A DNA stretch of 64,000 bases from Rhodococcus oryzae. GTDB taxonomy: Bacteria; Actinomycetota; Actinomycetes; Mycobacteriales; Mycobacteriaceae. A program made the translations under genes and the position numbers. The stretch lies in assembly GCF_005049235.1 (NCBI RefSeq), contig NZ_SUMD01000005.1:248001-312000 (forward strand), written 5' to 3'. Positions 8,484-17,056 of the stretch are shown here, piece by piece (within the stretch, counting starts at the first letter, position 1; the number at the start of each line of letters is the position of its first letter). Under the pieces are notes generated by a model that did not search any database, was not told the origin of the DNA, and was given only the letters and a program-made list of their open reading frames with translations.

Positions 8484-8556
8484 AGGCGGCTTCGCCGCCT
8501 GTGCGCGGTTGACGAGTGTCTGGACTCGTCAACCGCGCACGGGCCGCGGAGCGGCC
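8484..8556. repeat. Cluster of three adjacent palindromes
   Basis: Three hairpin-forming sequences lie head to tail: 8484-8500 (7-bp arms, TTC loop), 8501-8540 (17-bp perfect arms) and 8542-8556 (6-bp arms), the last touching the cysA stop codon. The segment TCGCCGCCTGTGCGCG (8492-8507) recurs with one change at about 17028-17043 beside another gene end, so it may belong to a dispersed palindromic repeat family. Confidence 0.7.
8501..8540. terminator. Strong hairpin downstream of cysA
   Basis: Perfect 17-bp inverted repeat, left arm beginning GTGCGCGGTTGACGAG, with a 6-nt loop. It lies between the end of the cysTWA operon and the promoter of the DGPF gene. There is no U-tract, as is common in actinobacteria. 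It could equally be a dispersed palindrome. Confidence 0.65.
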
Positions 8557-9548
8557 TAGGCCGGGATGTTCGGGATCAGGGTGGCGCGGGCGTAGACGGT
8601 CTCGCCCTCCTTGAGCTGCAGCGCCTCGCTGTCGCCGCGGGTCACCTGGGCCGCGAACAGGTCGCCGGTGGCGGCGTTGCGCAGCTCCACCCGCACCTCG
8701 AAGCCGAGGTGCACCACCCGCTCGACCGTCGCGCGGGTGACGCCAGCGGACTCCGCGGTGCCTGCCTTCTGCGCGACCGCCATGCTGGGGTCGCGGCCGA
8801 CGCGGATGTCGTGCGGGCGCACCAGCTGGCCGTTCAGCTTGGCCACCGGGCCGAGGAACGACATCACGAAGTCGTTCGCGGGCGTGTCGTACAGGTCCCG
8901 CGGGGTGCCGACCTGCTCGATCCGTCCCTTGTTCAGCACCGCGATCCGGTCGGCGACGTCGAGCGCCTCCTCCTGGTCGTGGGTGACCAGCACGGTCGTC
9001 ACGTGCACCTCGTCGTGCAGCCGCCGCAGCCAGGTCCGCAGGTCCTCGCGGACCTTGGCGTCGAGCGCGCCGAACGGCTCGTCGAGCAGCAGCACCTGCG
9101 GGTCGACGGCGAGCGCGCGGGCCAGCGCCATGCGCTGCCGCTGGCCACCGGAGAGCTGGGCCGGGTAGCGGTGCTGGAAGCCGTCGAGACCGACGATCTC
9201 GAGCAGCTCGTTGACCTTCTTCTCGATCTCGGGCTTCGGCCGCTTGCGGATCTTCAGCCCGAACGCGACGTTGTCGCGGACCGTCATGTGCTTGAACGCC
9301 GCGTAGTGCTGGAACACGAAGCCGATGTCGCGCTTCTGCGGGGGCACACCGGTGACGTCCTTGCCCCCGATGGTGATGGTCCCCGAGTCCGGGTTCTCCA
9401 ACCCGGCGATCGACCGCAGCAGCGTCGACTTGCCGGATCCGGACGGGCCGAGCAGCGCGGTCAGGGAGCCGGCCGGGATGTCCAGCGACAGGTTGTCCAG
9501 GGCGGCGAAGTCGCCGAAGTTCTTGTTGGCGCCGATCACGGAAATCAT
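8556..9548 (-). CDS. cysA: Sulfate/thiosulfate ABC transporter ATP-binding protein
   Basis: 330 aa. ABC ATPase with Walker [10 protein letters not shown], signature LSGGQ, Walker [12 protein letters not shown] and a C-terminal TOBE-like regulatory domain. It energises sulfate import by the CysT-CysW channel. The ATG at 9548 overlaps the cysW stop (ATGA) and is preceded by AGAGGAG. It is the last gene of the subI-cysT-cysW-cysA operon and is followed by a strong hairpin. Confidence 0.95.
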   Translation of the reverse strand: MISVIGANKNFGDFAALDNLSLDIPAGSLTALLGPSGSGKSTLLRSIAGLENPDSGTITIGGKDVTGVPPQKRDIGFVFQHYAAFKHMTVRDNVAFGLKIRKRPKPEIEKKVNELLEIVGLDGFQHRYPAQLSGGQRQRMALARALAVDPQVLLLDEPFGALDAKVREDLRTWLRRLHDEVHVTTVLVTHDQEEALDVADRIAVLNKGRIEQVGTPRDLYDTPANDFVMSFLGPVAKLNGQLVRPHDIRVGRDPSMAVAQKAGTAESAGVTRATVERVVHLGFEVRVELRNAATGDLFAAQVTRGDSEALQLKEGETVYARATLIPNIPA

Positions 9549-10351
9549 GTGTTGCTCCTCTTGCGGTCGAGCAGCGTCATCAGCAGCAGGGTCACCAGCG
9601 CGATCCCCATCAGCAGCGTCGCCGCGCAGTAGGCCCCGAAGGTGTTGTGATCGTCGATGTAGCGCGAGTGCACGAGCAGCGTCAGGGTCTGGGAGACGCC
9701 GGGGAACCCCGAGGACACCATGATCACCGCACCGAACTCGCCGAGCGAACGGGCAACGGTGAGCACCACGCCGTAGGTCAGGCCCCAGCGGATCGCGGGC
9801 AGAGTGATCCGCCAGAAGGTCTGCCACTTCGAGGCGCCGAGGGTCGCGGCGGCCTGCTCCTGCTCGTCGCCGATCTCGTGCAGCACCGGCTCGACCTCGC
9901 GGACCACGAACGGAAGCGTGACGAAGATGGTGGCCAGCACCATGCCGGGCAGGCCGAAGATCACCCGGAACCCGGCCTCGTCCAGGACGCCGAACCAGCC
10001 GTTGACGCCCCACAGCAGGATCAACGAGACGCCGACGACGATCGGCGAGACCGCGAACGGCAGGTCGACGACCGCCTGCATCAGGCCGCGGCCCGGGAAC
10101 CGTCCACGGACCAGTGCGAGGGCCGTGACGATGCCGAAGATCACGTTGATCGGCACGACGATGGCCACGATCAGCAGCGAGAGGTTCAGCGCCGAGATCG
10201 CCGCCGGGGTGGAGATCGCCTCGATGAAGGCGCCGATGCCCCGCTCGAAGGTGCGCCACAGGATGACACCGATCGGCACCAGCAGCAGGAAGAACAGGTA
10301 GCCGAGCGCGACGACCCGCATCCCGAGCTTCGATCCGGTCGACAGGTTCAC
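9545..10351 (-). CDS. cysW: Sulfate ABC transporter permease CysW
   Basis: 268 aa inner-membrane permease with about six transmembrane segments and the cytoplasmic EAA loop ([19 protein letters not shown]) that contacts CysA. The start is GTG at 10351, overlapping the cysT stop as GTGA. It pairs with CysT to form the sulfate channel. Confidence 0.94.
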   Translation of the reverse strand: MNLSTGSKLGMRVVALGYLFFLLLVPIGVILWRTFERGIGAFIEAISTPAAISALNLSLLIVAIVVPINVIFGIVTALALVRGRFPGRGLMQAVVDLPFAVSPIVVGVSLILLWGVNGWFGVLDEAGFRVIFGLPGMVLATIFVTLPFVVREVEPVLHEIGDEQEQAAATLGASKWQTFWRITLPAIRWGLTYGVVLTVARSLGEFGAVIMVSSGFPGVSQTLTLLVHSRYIDDHNTFGAYCAATLLMGIALVTLLLMTLLDRKRSNT

Positions 10352-11262
10352 TGGGCCTGCTCCTCACGTCGCTGGCTGCGGCTCGAGAGCACCCGCAACA
10401 CCAACAGGGTGACGAAGGCGATCGCCAGCAGCGCCACCGACACCGCGGCGGCGTTGACCGGCCGGTCGATCTCGATCTGCTGCTGGATGTACTGCGAGGT
10501 CACCTGCGTCTCGCGCGGGATGTTTCCGCCGATCAGCACGACCGAGCCGTACTCGCCGATCGCCCTGGCAAACGCCAGGCCCGCGCCGCTGATGATCGCG
10601 GGCGACAGGATCGGCAGCACCACCTTCCGGAAGATGGTCCAGTTGCTCGCGCCAAGGGACGCGGCGGCCTGCTCCACCTCCCGGTCGGTCTCGATCAGCA
10701 CCGGCTGCACCGAGCGGACCACGAACGGCAGCGTGACGAACGCCAGCGCGACGACGAGGCCGGGCTGGGTGGCGTTGAGCTGCACACCGATCGGGCTGTT
10801 CGGGCCGTACAGCGCCAGCAGCACGATGCTCGCCACGATGGTCGGCAACGCGAACGGGAGATCGATGAGCGCGTTGACGAATCGCTTACCGGGGAACTCG
10901 TCGCGGACCAGCACCCAGGCGATGAGGGTGCCCATCACCACGTTGATGAGGGCGACGATCGCCGAGACCGTGACGGTCACGCGCAGCGAGGCCAGCGCGA
11001 CCGGGCTGGTCACGGCTTCCCAGAACCCGCTGAGGCCGTCCTCGAACGAGGTCACCGTCAGCGCCGCGAGCGGGAGCAGCACGATGACGCTGAGCCAGAG
11101 CATCGCGACGCCGATGCCAAGCGGGCCAACGGTGCCGGTCACGGCGGTCCACTTGCGCTTCTTCGCGCGGGTGGGCCGAGCGGGGGGACCGGTCTCGATC
11201 GACTGCTGTCCTACGGACTCGGACACCAGTCCCCCCGTCGTTGTTTCTGTAGTGCTCGTCAC
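10348..11262 (-). CDS. cysT: Sulfate ABC transporter permease CysT
   Basis: 304 aa inner-membrane permease with about six hydrophobic segments and an EAA loop ([19 protein letters not shown]). GTG at 11262 lies 7 nt after the subI stop and was chosen as start; a later in-frame GTG (about 11223) has a G-rich stretch in front and would remove the polar N-terminus. It forms the heterodimeric channel with CysW. Confidence 0.92.
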   Translation of the reverse strand: MTSTTETTTGGLVSESVGQQSIETGPPARPTRAKKRKWTAVTGTVGPLGIGVAMLWLSVIVLLPLAALTVTSFEDGLSGFWEAVTSPVALASLRVTVTVSAIVALINVVMGTLIAWVLVRDEFPGKRFVNALIDLPFALPTIVASIVLLALYGPNSPIGVQLNATQPGLVVALAFVTLPFVVRSVQPVLIETDREVEQAAASLGASNWTIFRKVVLPILSPAIISGAGLAFARAIGEYGSVVLIGGNIPRETQVTSQYIQQQIEIDRPVNAAAVSVALLAIAFVTLLVLRVLSSRSQRREEQAQ

Positions 11263-11269
11263 GGTCAGA

Positions 11270-12316
11270 TTACTTGGTGGCGTTGTCGTAGATCGTGGCG
11301 ATGGAGCCGGTTTCCTTCTTGAACAGGCTCTCGTCGACGGCCTTCCAGCCGCCGAGGTCCGCGATCGTCCACAGCTTCGCGGGCGCAGGGAAGTCGGCCG
11401 CGAACTCGGCGGCGACACCCGGGTCGACCGGGCGGAATCCGGCCTCGGCCCACAGCTTCTGGCCCTCGGTGGTGAAGAGGAAGTCCTTGAACGCGTTGGC
11501 CTTCTCGAGGTTCTGGCTGCTCTTGATCACGGCGACCGGGTTCTCGATCTTGAACGTGACCGGCGGGGTGACGTGCTCGACCGGGTCGCCGTTGCGCTCG
11601 GCGAACAGGGCCTCGTTCTCGTAGCTCAGCAGTACGTCGCCGGTGCCCTGCAGGAAGGTCTCGGTGGCCTCACGACCGGACTTCGGCTGGACCTTCACGT
11701 GATCGGTGACGAGCGTGTTCAGGTAGTCGAGTCCGGCCTGCGGGTTCTTGCCGCCGTCGCTCTTGGCGGCGTAGGGCGCCAACAGGTTCCACTTCGCCGA
11801 GCCCGAGCTGAACGGGTTGGGCGTGACCACCTCGAGGCCGGGCTGGAGCAGGTCGTCCCAGTCCTTGATGCCCTTCGGGTTGCCCTCGCGGACCACCACC
11901 GTCACGACCGAGCCGAACGGGATCCCGTTGTAGGCGTCCTTGTTCCAGTCCTCGCTCACCAGGCCCGCGTCGACGAGGCGGGTGATGTCCGGCTCGACCG
12001 AGAAGTTGACGAAGTCGGCCTGGGCGCCGTCCTTGACCTTGCGGGACTGGTCACCGGAGGCGCCGTAGGACTGCTGGAACTCGACGTTCTTGCCCGCCTC
12101 GGTCTCGTTGAAGGCGGGGATCAGCTTGTCGTAGCCGGGCTTGGGGACCGCGTAGGCGAACAGGCTGACGGTGCCCCCGCTGCCGTCGCTCGATCCACCC
12201 TCGGTGCCGACGGTGTCGCTCGACCCGCCGCTGCACGCGGTCAGTGCGATCGAGCCGGCGGTGACGACGGCGGCCAGAAGGACGCCGGAACGGGTGATGC
12301 GAGAGCGCGCGCTCAT
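11270..12316 (-). CDS. subI: Sulfate-binding lipoprotein
   Basis: 348 aa. Signal peptide with lipobox LTAC (Cys near residue 28), so it is anchored outside the cell membrane. The periplasmic-binding-protein fold contains the family segments GASGDQSRKV and TPNPFSSGSAKWN. It captures sulfate for CysTWA. It is the first structural gene of the operon, and its mRNA begins 267 nt upstream at a cysteine leader peptide, so import is probably cysteine-regulated. Confidence 0.95.
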   Translation of the reverse strand: MSARSRITRSGVLLAAVVTAGSIALTACSGGSSDTVGTEGGSSDGSGGTVSLFAYAVPKPGYDKLIPAFNETEAGKNVEFQQSYGASGDQSRKVKDGAQADFVNFSVEPDITRLVDAGLVSEDWNKDAYNGIPFGSVVTVVVREGNPKGIKDWDDLLQPGLEVVTPNPFSSGSAKWNLLAPYAAKSDGGKNPQAGLDYLNTLVTDHVKVQPKSGREATETFLQGTGDVLLSYENEALFAERNGDPVEHVTPPVTFKIENPVAVIKSSQNLEKANAFKDFLFTTEGQKLWAEAGFRPVDPGVAAEFAADFPAPAKLWTIADLGGWKAVDESLFKKETGSIATIYDNATK

Positions 12317-12490
12317 GTGAATTGCCTTTCACAGGTGTGCCACGAGGGCAAGGAGGTGGTGTCCGGTCCTCAGACCGCAGCGCGGGACCACTGCCGGCAA
12401 CGGCGTGGTCTCACGGTGACACAGAATTGGGGTTGTCGCCCGCTACGTGGGGCGGTCCGGCCGCGGGCTCGATGGCTCGCGCGGCTTCCG

Positions 12491-12583
12491 CTATCGACAA
12501 CAGTCGATATCGGCGACCGCAAGCATGCCGACAGCGATCAACGCCAGTTCATGGCGGACCTGGTGCACGGCGGTTGCAGACAC
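12491..12583 (-). CDS. Cysteine-codon leader peptide upstream of subI (30 aa)
   Basis: A GTG-started 30-codon frame with stop TAG at 12493-12491. It contains RHELALIAVGMLAVADIDCCR-type sequence, ending in two consecutive Cys codons (28 and 29), one Arg and the stop. A good -10 (TACATT) ends exactly 7 nt before the GTG and there is no Shine-Dalgarno, so the mRNA should be leaderless. It corresponds to the mycobacterial Ms4533A-type leader (name from memory) that precedes the sulfate-binding-protein gene. The 174 nt between it and subI would carry the attenuation structure. Confidence 0.85.
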   Translation of the reverse strand: MSATAVHQVRHELALIAVGMLAVADIDCCR

Positions 12584-12590
12584 GCGGACG

Positions 12591-12620
12591 AATGTAGCAG
12601 AGCGATCGACCCGGATCGAA
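12591..12620 (-). promoter_or_regulatory. subI: Promoter of the subI-cysTWA operon
   Basis: The -10 TACATT (12596-12591) fits TANNNT and sits 7 nt before the leader GTG. TTCGAT (12620-12615), 18 nt further up, is a plausible -35. Transcription would begin at 12583, the first base of the leader peptide. Confidence 0.75.
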
Positions 12621-12640
12621 CTGGAGCGGGCCCCGTTCCA

Positions 12641-12718
12641 CTACCTGGTCAGCAGCCAGCCGATCAGGACCAGGAGCATGAGCGCGATCAGGGCGAGGGT
12701 GACGCGTGAGCGGGGCAT
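12641..12718 (-). CDS. Tiny single-pass membrane protein (25 aa)
   Basis: ATG at 12718 overlaps the stop of the 68-aa gene upstream (TGATG), implying coupled translation. The product starts MPRSR, then has one hydrophobic helix (VTLALIALMLLVLIGWLL) and ends TR. I recognise no family. Its coupling, positive-inside N-terminus and clean helix make it a credible small membrane protein, possibly a partner of the 68-aa protein. Confidence 0.55.
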   Translation of the reverse strand: MPRSRVTLALIALMLLVLIGWLLTR

Positions 12719-12924
12719 CAGCGGGCACCGTCCTCGGTGGCGGCGGAGGGGGCCGAGTCCCGGCCGAGCAGCACGAAGATCCTGGCGAGCAGCAGGTCGG
12801 CACCGCTGGCGATCCCGATCGCGAGCGGCATCATCACCGCCATCACGAGGATCAGCTGCGGTATGAAGGGCAGCCCGATCACCCAGAGCTCGAGTCCGTC
12901 CCACCAGCTGGCAATCTGTGTCAC
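12718..12924 (-). CDS. Small membrane protein (68 aa), Rv2401A-like
   Basis: GTG start at 12924. The protein has one long hydrophobic segment (about residues 13-40) and a polar tail. The position between subI and the trehalase gene matches M. tuberculosis Rv2401A, annotated there as a possible membrane protein (from memory). Function is unknown. A -10 (TAGGCT) 6 nt upstream indicates a leaderless mRNA. It is divergent from the GH15 gene and points toward the subI leader. Confidence 0.7.
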   Translation of the reverse strand: MTQIASWWDGLELWVIGLPFIPQLILVMAVMMPLAIGIASGADLLLARIFVLLGRDSAPSAATEDGAR

Positions 12925-12930
12925 CCGGTC

Positions 12931-12936
12931 AGCCTA
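12931..12936 (-). promoter_or_regulatory. Leaderless -10 element (68-aa membrane protein)
   Basis: TAGGCT on the minus strand ends 6 nt before the GTG at 12924. Confidence 0.55.
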
Positions 12937-12977
12937 TCGCCCCCACTCCGGTGGACGCCCACGCCCGTCGGGCAGAT

Positions 12978-13019
12978 GATGATCAGATGGCCCCACTCGA
13001 TGATCAGATGGCCCCACTC
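12978..13019 (+). repeat. 21-bp perfect tandem duplication in the GH15 N-terminus
   Basis: Two identical 21-bp units (12978-12998 and 12999-13019) encode the heptad DDQMAPL twice, in frame. They lie in the non-conserved N-terminal extension. Confidence 0.85.
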
Positions 13020-14996
13020 GATGACACCGAGGCGCTCACGAACGGCGAAGTGGTGCCCGCGAACCTGCCGGCGCGCATCGACCTGGAGCACCATCGCAGT
13101 ACCTTCCCGCCCATCGACGACTACGCCTTTCTCTCCGACTGCGAGACCACCTGCCTGATCGCCCGCAACGGCTCGGTCGAGTGGATGTGCGTGCCCCGTC
13201 CCGATTCGCCGAGCGTCTTCGGTGCGGTCCTCGATCGGAGCGCGGGCCACTTCCGGATCGGTCCCTACGGGCAGAACGTGCCCGCGGCCAGGCGCTACCT
13301 GCCGGGCGGGCTGATCGTCGAGACCACGTGGCAGACCGAGACCGGCTGGCTCATCGTGCGCGACGCGCTGGTGATGGGCCCGTGGCACAACACCCAGGAG
13401 CGCTCGAAGACCCATCGGCGGACCCCGACCGACTGGGACGCCGAGGGCATCCTGTTGCGGACCATCAAGTGTGTCAGCGGGACCATCGAGCTGGAGATGA
13501 GCTGCGAGCCCGCCTTCGACTATCACCGCGCCGCCGCGACGTGGGAGTACACCGGCAAGGTCTACGAGGAGGCCACCGCCACCTGTGACGGCAGCCTCCT
13601 CGGCGCGCACCCCACCCTGCGGCTGACCACCAATTTCAAACTCGGTCTCGAGGGCCGCGAGGCGCGGATCCGGACTCGGATGCGGGAGGGCGACAACGGC
13701 TTCGTCGCCCTGTCCTGGGCGGACGTGCCCGCGCCTGGCACCTTCGAGGAGGCCGCGGACAAGATGTGGAAGACCGCGGAGTGCTGGCGCCAGTGGATCA
13801 CCATCGGCCGCTTCCCCGACCACCCGTGGCGCGGCTACCTGCAGCGCAGCGCGCTTGCCCTCAAGGGCCTGACCTACAGCCCGACCGGTGCGCTGCTCGC
13901 CGCCTGCACCACCTCACTGCCGGAAACCCCTGGCGGCGAGCGCAACTGGGACTACCGGTACGCGTGGGTGCGCGACTCCACCTTCGCGCTGTGGGGCCTG
14001 TACACCCTCGGCCTCGACCGGGAGGCGAACGACTTCTTCTCGTTCATCTCCGACGTGTCCCGGTCCGAGGACGGTCACCCGAACCCGCTGCAGGTGATGT
14101 ACGGGATCGGCGGCGAGAAGACCCTCGAGGAGGAGGAGCTCGGCCACCTGTCCGGATACGACGGGGCCCGCCCGGTCCGCATCGGCAACGGCGCCTACAA
14201 CCAGAACCAGCACGACATCTGGGGCACCATGCTCGACTCGGTCTACCTGCACGTGCGCTCGCGCGACCGGGTGCCCGAATCGCTGTGGCCGCTGCTCAAA
14301 CGGCAGGTCGAGGAGGCGATCAAGCACTGGCGTCAGCCCGACCGCGGGATCTGGGAGGTGCGCGGCGAACCGCAGCACTTCACCTCCTCGAAGGTGATGT
14401 GCTGGGTGGCCCTCGACCGCGGCAGCAAGCTGGCGATCTTGCACGGCGAAAAGGCGTATGCCGAGCAGTGGGCGCGGATCGCCGACGAGATCAAGGACGA
14501 CATCCTCGAACACGGGGTTGACGACCGGGGCGTCTTCACACAGCGCTACGGCGACGATTCGCTCGACGCCTCGCTGCTGTTGGTGCCGTTGCTGCGCTTC
14601 TTGCCCCCGCACGACCATCGGGTGCGCGCCACCGTGCTGGCCATCGCCGACGAGCTGACCGACGACGGCCTGGTGCTGCGGTACCGGGTGGAGACCACCG
14701 ACGACGGCCTGTCCGGCGAGGAGGGCACCTTCACCATCTGCTCTTTCTGGCTGGTGTCGGCGCTGGTCGAGATCGGCGAACTGCCCCGCGCCAAGCGGCT
14801 GTGCGAGCGACTGCTCGGGTTCGCCAGCCCCCTCAAGCTGTACGCCGAGGAGATCGACCCGCGGACCGGCAGGCACCTGGGGAACTTCCCCCAGGCCTTC
14901 ACCCACCTGGCGCTGATCAACGCGGTGGTGCACGTGATCCGGGCCGAGGAGGCCGGCGACACCGGTACCTTCCAGCCCGCACACGGCCGCACCTGA
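12987..14996 (+). CDS. GH15 family trehalase / glucoamylase-like glycoside hydrolase
   Basis: About 669 aa from ATG 12987; the frame is open from GTG 12918, and the start is uncertain because no clear ribosome site is seen and the region carries a 21-bp tandem duplication. Residues after ~60 match the GH15 (alpha/alpha)6-barrel enzymes; conserved blocks include NWDYRYAWVRDST, YNQNQHDIWG and the C-terminal YAEEIDP / GNFPQAFTHLALI. The mycobacterial orthologue in the same place (Rv2402 / MSMEG_4535, from memory) is a phosphate- and Mg-dependent trehalase that splits trehalose to glucose. No signal peptide, so cytoplasmic. Confidence 0.88.
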   Translation: MAPLDDQMAPLDDTEALTNGEVVPANLPARIDLEHHRSTFPPIDDYAFLSDCETTCLIARNGSVEWMCVPRPDSPSVFGAVLDRSAGHFRIGPYGQNVPAARRYLPGGLIVETTWQTETGWLIVRDALVMGPWHNTQERSKTHRRTPTDWDAEGILLRTIKCVSGTIELEMSCEPAFDYHRAAATWEYTGKVYEEATATCDGSLLGAHPTLRLTTNFKLGLEGREARIRTRMREGDNGFVALSWADVPAPGTFEEAADKMWKTAECWRQWITIGRFPDHPWRGYLQRSALALKGLTYSPTGALLAACTTSLPETPGGERNWDYRYAWVRDSTFALWGLYTLGLDREANDFFSFISDVSRSEDGHPNPLQVMYGIGGEKTLEEEELGHLSGYDGARPVRIGNGAYNQNQHDIWGTMLDSVYLHVRSRDRVPESLWPLLKRQVEEAIKHWRQPDRGIWEVRGEPQHFTSSKVMCWVALDRGSKLAILHGEKAYAEQWARIADEIKDDILEHGVDDRGVFTQRYGDDSLDASLLLVPLLRFLPPHDHRVRATVLAIADELTDDGLVLRYRVETTDDGLSGEEGTFTICSFWLVSALVEIGELPRAKRLCERLLGFASPLKLYAEEIDPRTGRHLGNFPQAFTHLALINAVVHVIRAEEAGDTGTFQPAHGRT

Positions 14997-15018
14997 GGCG
15001 CTGCGGGCGGACCCGCCG

Positions 15019-16011
15019 TCAGCCGCCGATCGCCTCGAGCTGCGGGGTGATCCGGTCCAGCGAGTAGCGCAGCGAGGCGCTCGAGGGGGTGTTGAAGCCG
15101 ACCACGGTCGGGTAGTCCTCGACGGCCATGCCGCCGTTGTCGACCGACGGCAGCGCCGCGAACCCGGGGAGTCTCATCAGGTCGTCGCGGGTGCCGCCGT
15201 TGGGCAGCATCACCACCAGGTCCGCGGTGAGCGCATCGACCCGCTCGGGGCTGAGCAGCAGTCGCCCGCCCGTCGCCCCCGCCTCCTCGACGAGGCGCGG
15301 CGGCACCGTCATGCCGAGCCGTGCGAACGTCTGGCTGGCGCCGTCCTTCGGGTCGGCGACGACGACCAGTTGGTTGGTCGCGAAGACGAACTGGGACAGC
15401 ACCGCCGTCTTGCCCTTCAGACCCGGCAGTCGCGCGGCGAGGCCGTCGATCTCGCCGTTGGTGGTGGCGATGATCTCCGCGGCCCGGTCCTGCTCGCCGA
15501 GGATCCGGCCGAGCGCCGTCACCTGGTCGTCCCACGAGTCGACCTGCGCGTCGCCGATCTCGCCGATGGTGGGCGCGATCTTGGCAACCCGATCGAAATC
15601 GCTCCGGCCTGCCACGAACGACCCGAGGATCAGGTCCGGCTTCTGCGCGGCGATCTCCTCCACCGGCAGGGGCGCACCCAGCTGGGTGAGGACCGCCCGG
15701 TCGAGTTCCACCGCCGACTCGTCGAGCGAGCTCTCCCAGGGGTAGAGGCCGCGTTCGTCGCCGCGGTCCCCGGCGGCCAGGTAGGCCACGGGCTGGACGC
15801 CGAATTCGAGCAGTGCGTCCAGCCACTGGCTGCCCGCCGCCACGATCCGGGTCGGGGTCCCCTCGATCCTGGTGGAACCGAACCTGTGCTCGATCGTCGT
15901 CGTCCGATCGGCGCCGTCGTCGGCACCGGCGTCCGCGCCGCAACCAGCGGCGGCGACCGCCACCGCCCCGAGCAGCGTCGCCGCAACCAGCCTCACCGCA
16001 CGCACCCACAT
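15019..16011 (-). CDS. Iron-siderophore ABC transporter substrate-binding lipoprotein
   Basis: 330 aa. Signal peptide with lipobox AAAGC, then a FecB/BtuF-type fold (RIVAAGSQWLDALLEFGVQP; KPDLILGSF). It should bind a ferric siderophore outside the membrane. ATG at 16011 has GAAGGGG upstream; an in-frame ATG at 16047 lies beyond the IdeR box and is less likely. The IdeR box at 16025-16043 overlaps the promoter region, so expression should rise under iron starvation. No permease or ATPase genes are adjacent, so it must work with a transporter encoded elsewhere. Confidence 0.9.
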   Translation of the reverse strand: MWVRAVRLVAATLLGAVAVAAAGCGADAGADDGADRTTTIEHRFGSTRIEGTPTRIVAAGSQWLDALLEFGVQPVAYLAAGDRGDERGLYPWESSLDESAVELDRAVLTQLGAPLPVEEIAAQKPDLILGSFVAGRSDFDRVAKIAPTIGEIGDAQVDSWDDQVTALGRILGEQDRAAEIIATTNGEIDGLAARLPGLKGKTAVLSQFVFATNQLVVVADPKDGASQTFARLGMTVPPRLVEEAGATGGRLLLSPERVDALTADLVVMLPNGGTRDDLMRLPGFAALPSVDNGGMAVEDYPTVVGFNTPSSASLRYSLDRITPQLEAIGG

Positions 16012-16024
16012 CACCCCTTCGAAG

Positions 16025-16043
16025 TTAGCGAAGGCTAACCTTC
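16025..16043. promoter_or_regulatory. IdeR/DmdR iron box
   Basis: TTAGCGAAGGCTAACCTTC matches the 19-bp consensus TTAGGTTAGGCTAACCTAA at 14 positions, including the AGGCTAACCT core. It lies 13 nt upstream of the lipoprotein start, where Fe-IdeR binding would block transcription. Confidence 0.8.
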
Positions 16044-16074
16044 GCATGCCTCGAGGGGCGGCGCCAGGGCTTCG

Positions 16075-17004
16075 TCAGGCGAACCGGCGCAGCAGCCGCT
16101 CCGCGTCGGCCGCGATCTGCCGAACCACCTCGCCCGCCGGACGGGCCGAGTGCACCAGGCCGACGGCCTCACCCGCGTACACCACGCCGAGGTCGGGGTC
16201 GCTCGGGTCGTAGGCCTCCGCGAGGGTCTCCTCGGACCCGTCGACGCCGTGCCAGGCCTCGGTGAACCCGTTCGCGATCGCCCGGCCGCCCCAGCGGCTC
16301 GGCCACGGCTGGCTGCGGGCCTGGTCGAAGACGGAGGTGTACACGGTGTCGGCGCTGCCGGCCTCGACCACCCGCTCGCGGGCGTAGCCGGGCCCGATGG
16401 TCTCCGGGCTGGCGAGCAGGGCGGTGCCGATCAGCGCGCCCTCGGCACCCGCGGCGATCACCGCCGCCAGCCCGCGCCCCGTCCCGATACCGCCTGCCGC
16501 GACCACCGGCAGGTCCGTCGCGTCGAGCAGCTCCTGCAGCAGCGGCAGGGTGCCGATCTGGCCGGTGTGCCCGCCCGCCTCGCCGCCCTGGGCGATCACC
16601 AGGTCCACCCCGGCCGCCTCGGCGACCCGTAGGTCGTCGAGCGTGTTCACCTGGGACACGACCGGGATACCCGCGGCGTGCACCCGCGGCACGTAGGCGG
16701 CCGGATCGCCGAAGGACAGCGACACCAGCACCGGATTCTCCGCCAGCGCCGCGTCGAGCAAGGTGTCGTCGTCGTCGAGCGCCCACGTCATCAGCCCGAC
16801 GCCGAACCGCCCGCCGATGCGGCGGGCCACCGCCGCCTCCTCGGCCACCCACTGCGGGGTCGCGTACCGCGCCGCGCCGAGCAGCCCGAGGCCGCCGGCC
16901 TTGGACACCTCGCCGGTCAGTTCGCCGCCTGCCCTGCCGCCCATCGGCGCGCCGAGGATCGGCACCTCGATCCGCAGTTCCCTGGTCAGCCAGGTCTCGA
17001 GCAT
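16075..17004 (-). CDS. Nitronate monooxygenase-like flavoprotein
   Basis: 309 aa FMN-binding TIM barrel of the NPD / 2-nitropropane dioxygenase family: PILGAPMGGRAGG at the N-terminus, AQGGEAGGHTG around the catalytic histidine and AAGGIGTGRG at the phosphate site. Such enzymes oxidise toxic alkyl nitronates such as propionate-3-nitronate; some members have other roles. ATG 17004 has GGAGG upstream. It follows lepA in the same direction, 52 nt downstream. Confidence 0.88.
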   Translation of the reverse strand: MLETWLTRELRIEVPILGAPMGGRAGGELTGEVSKAGGLGLLGAARYATPQWVAEEAAVARRIGGRFGVGLMTWALDDDDTLLDAALAENPVLVSLSFGDPAAYVPRVHAAGIPVVSQVNTLDDLRVAEAAGVDLVIAQGGEAGGHTGQIGTLPLLQELLDATDLPVVAAGGIGTGRGLAAVIAAGAEGALIGTALLASPETIGPGYARERVVEAGSADTVYTSVFDQARSQPWPSRWGGRAIANGFTEAWHGVDGSEETLAEAYDPSDPDLGVVYAGEAVGLVHSARPAGEVVRQIAADAERLLRRFA

Positions 17005-17056
17005 GCCGAATTCCTCCCGTCGCGGCTCCGCCGCCTGTGCGCGATGCGCGCGGCGC

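Noticed and set aside
9647-12709. A 1020-codon plus-strand open frame
   Set aside because: Antisense to cysW, cysT and subI, whose proteins are clear family members.
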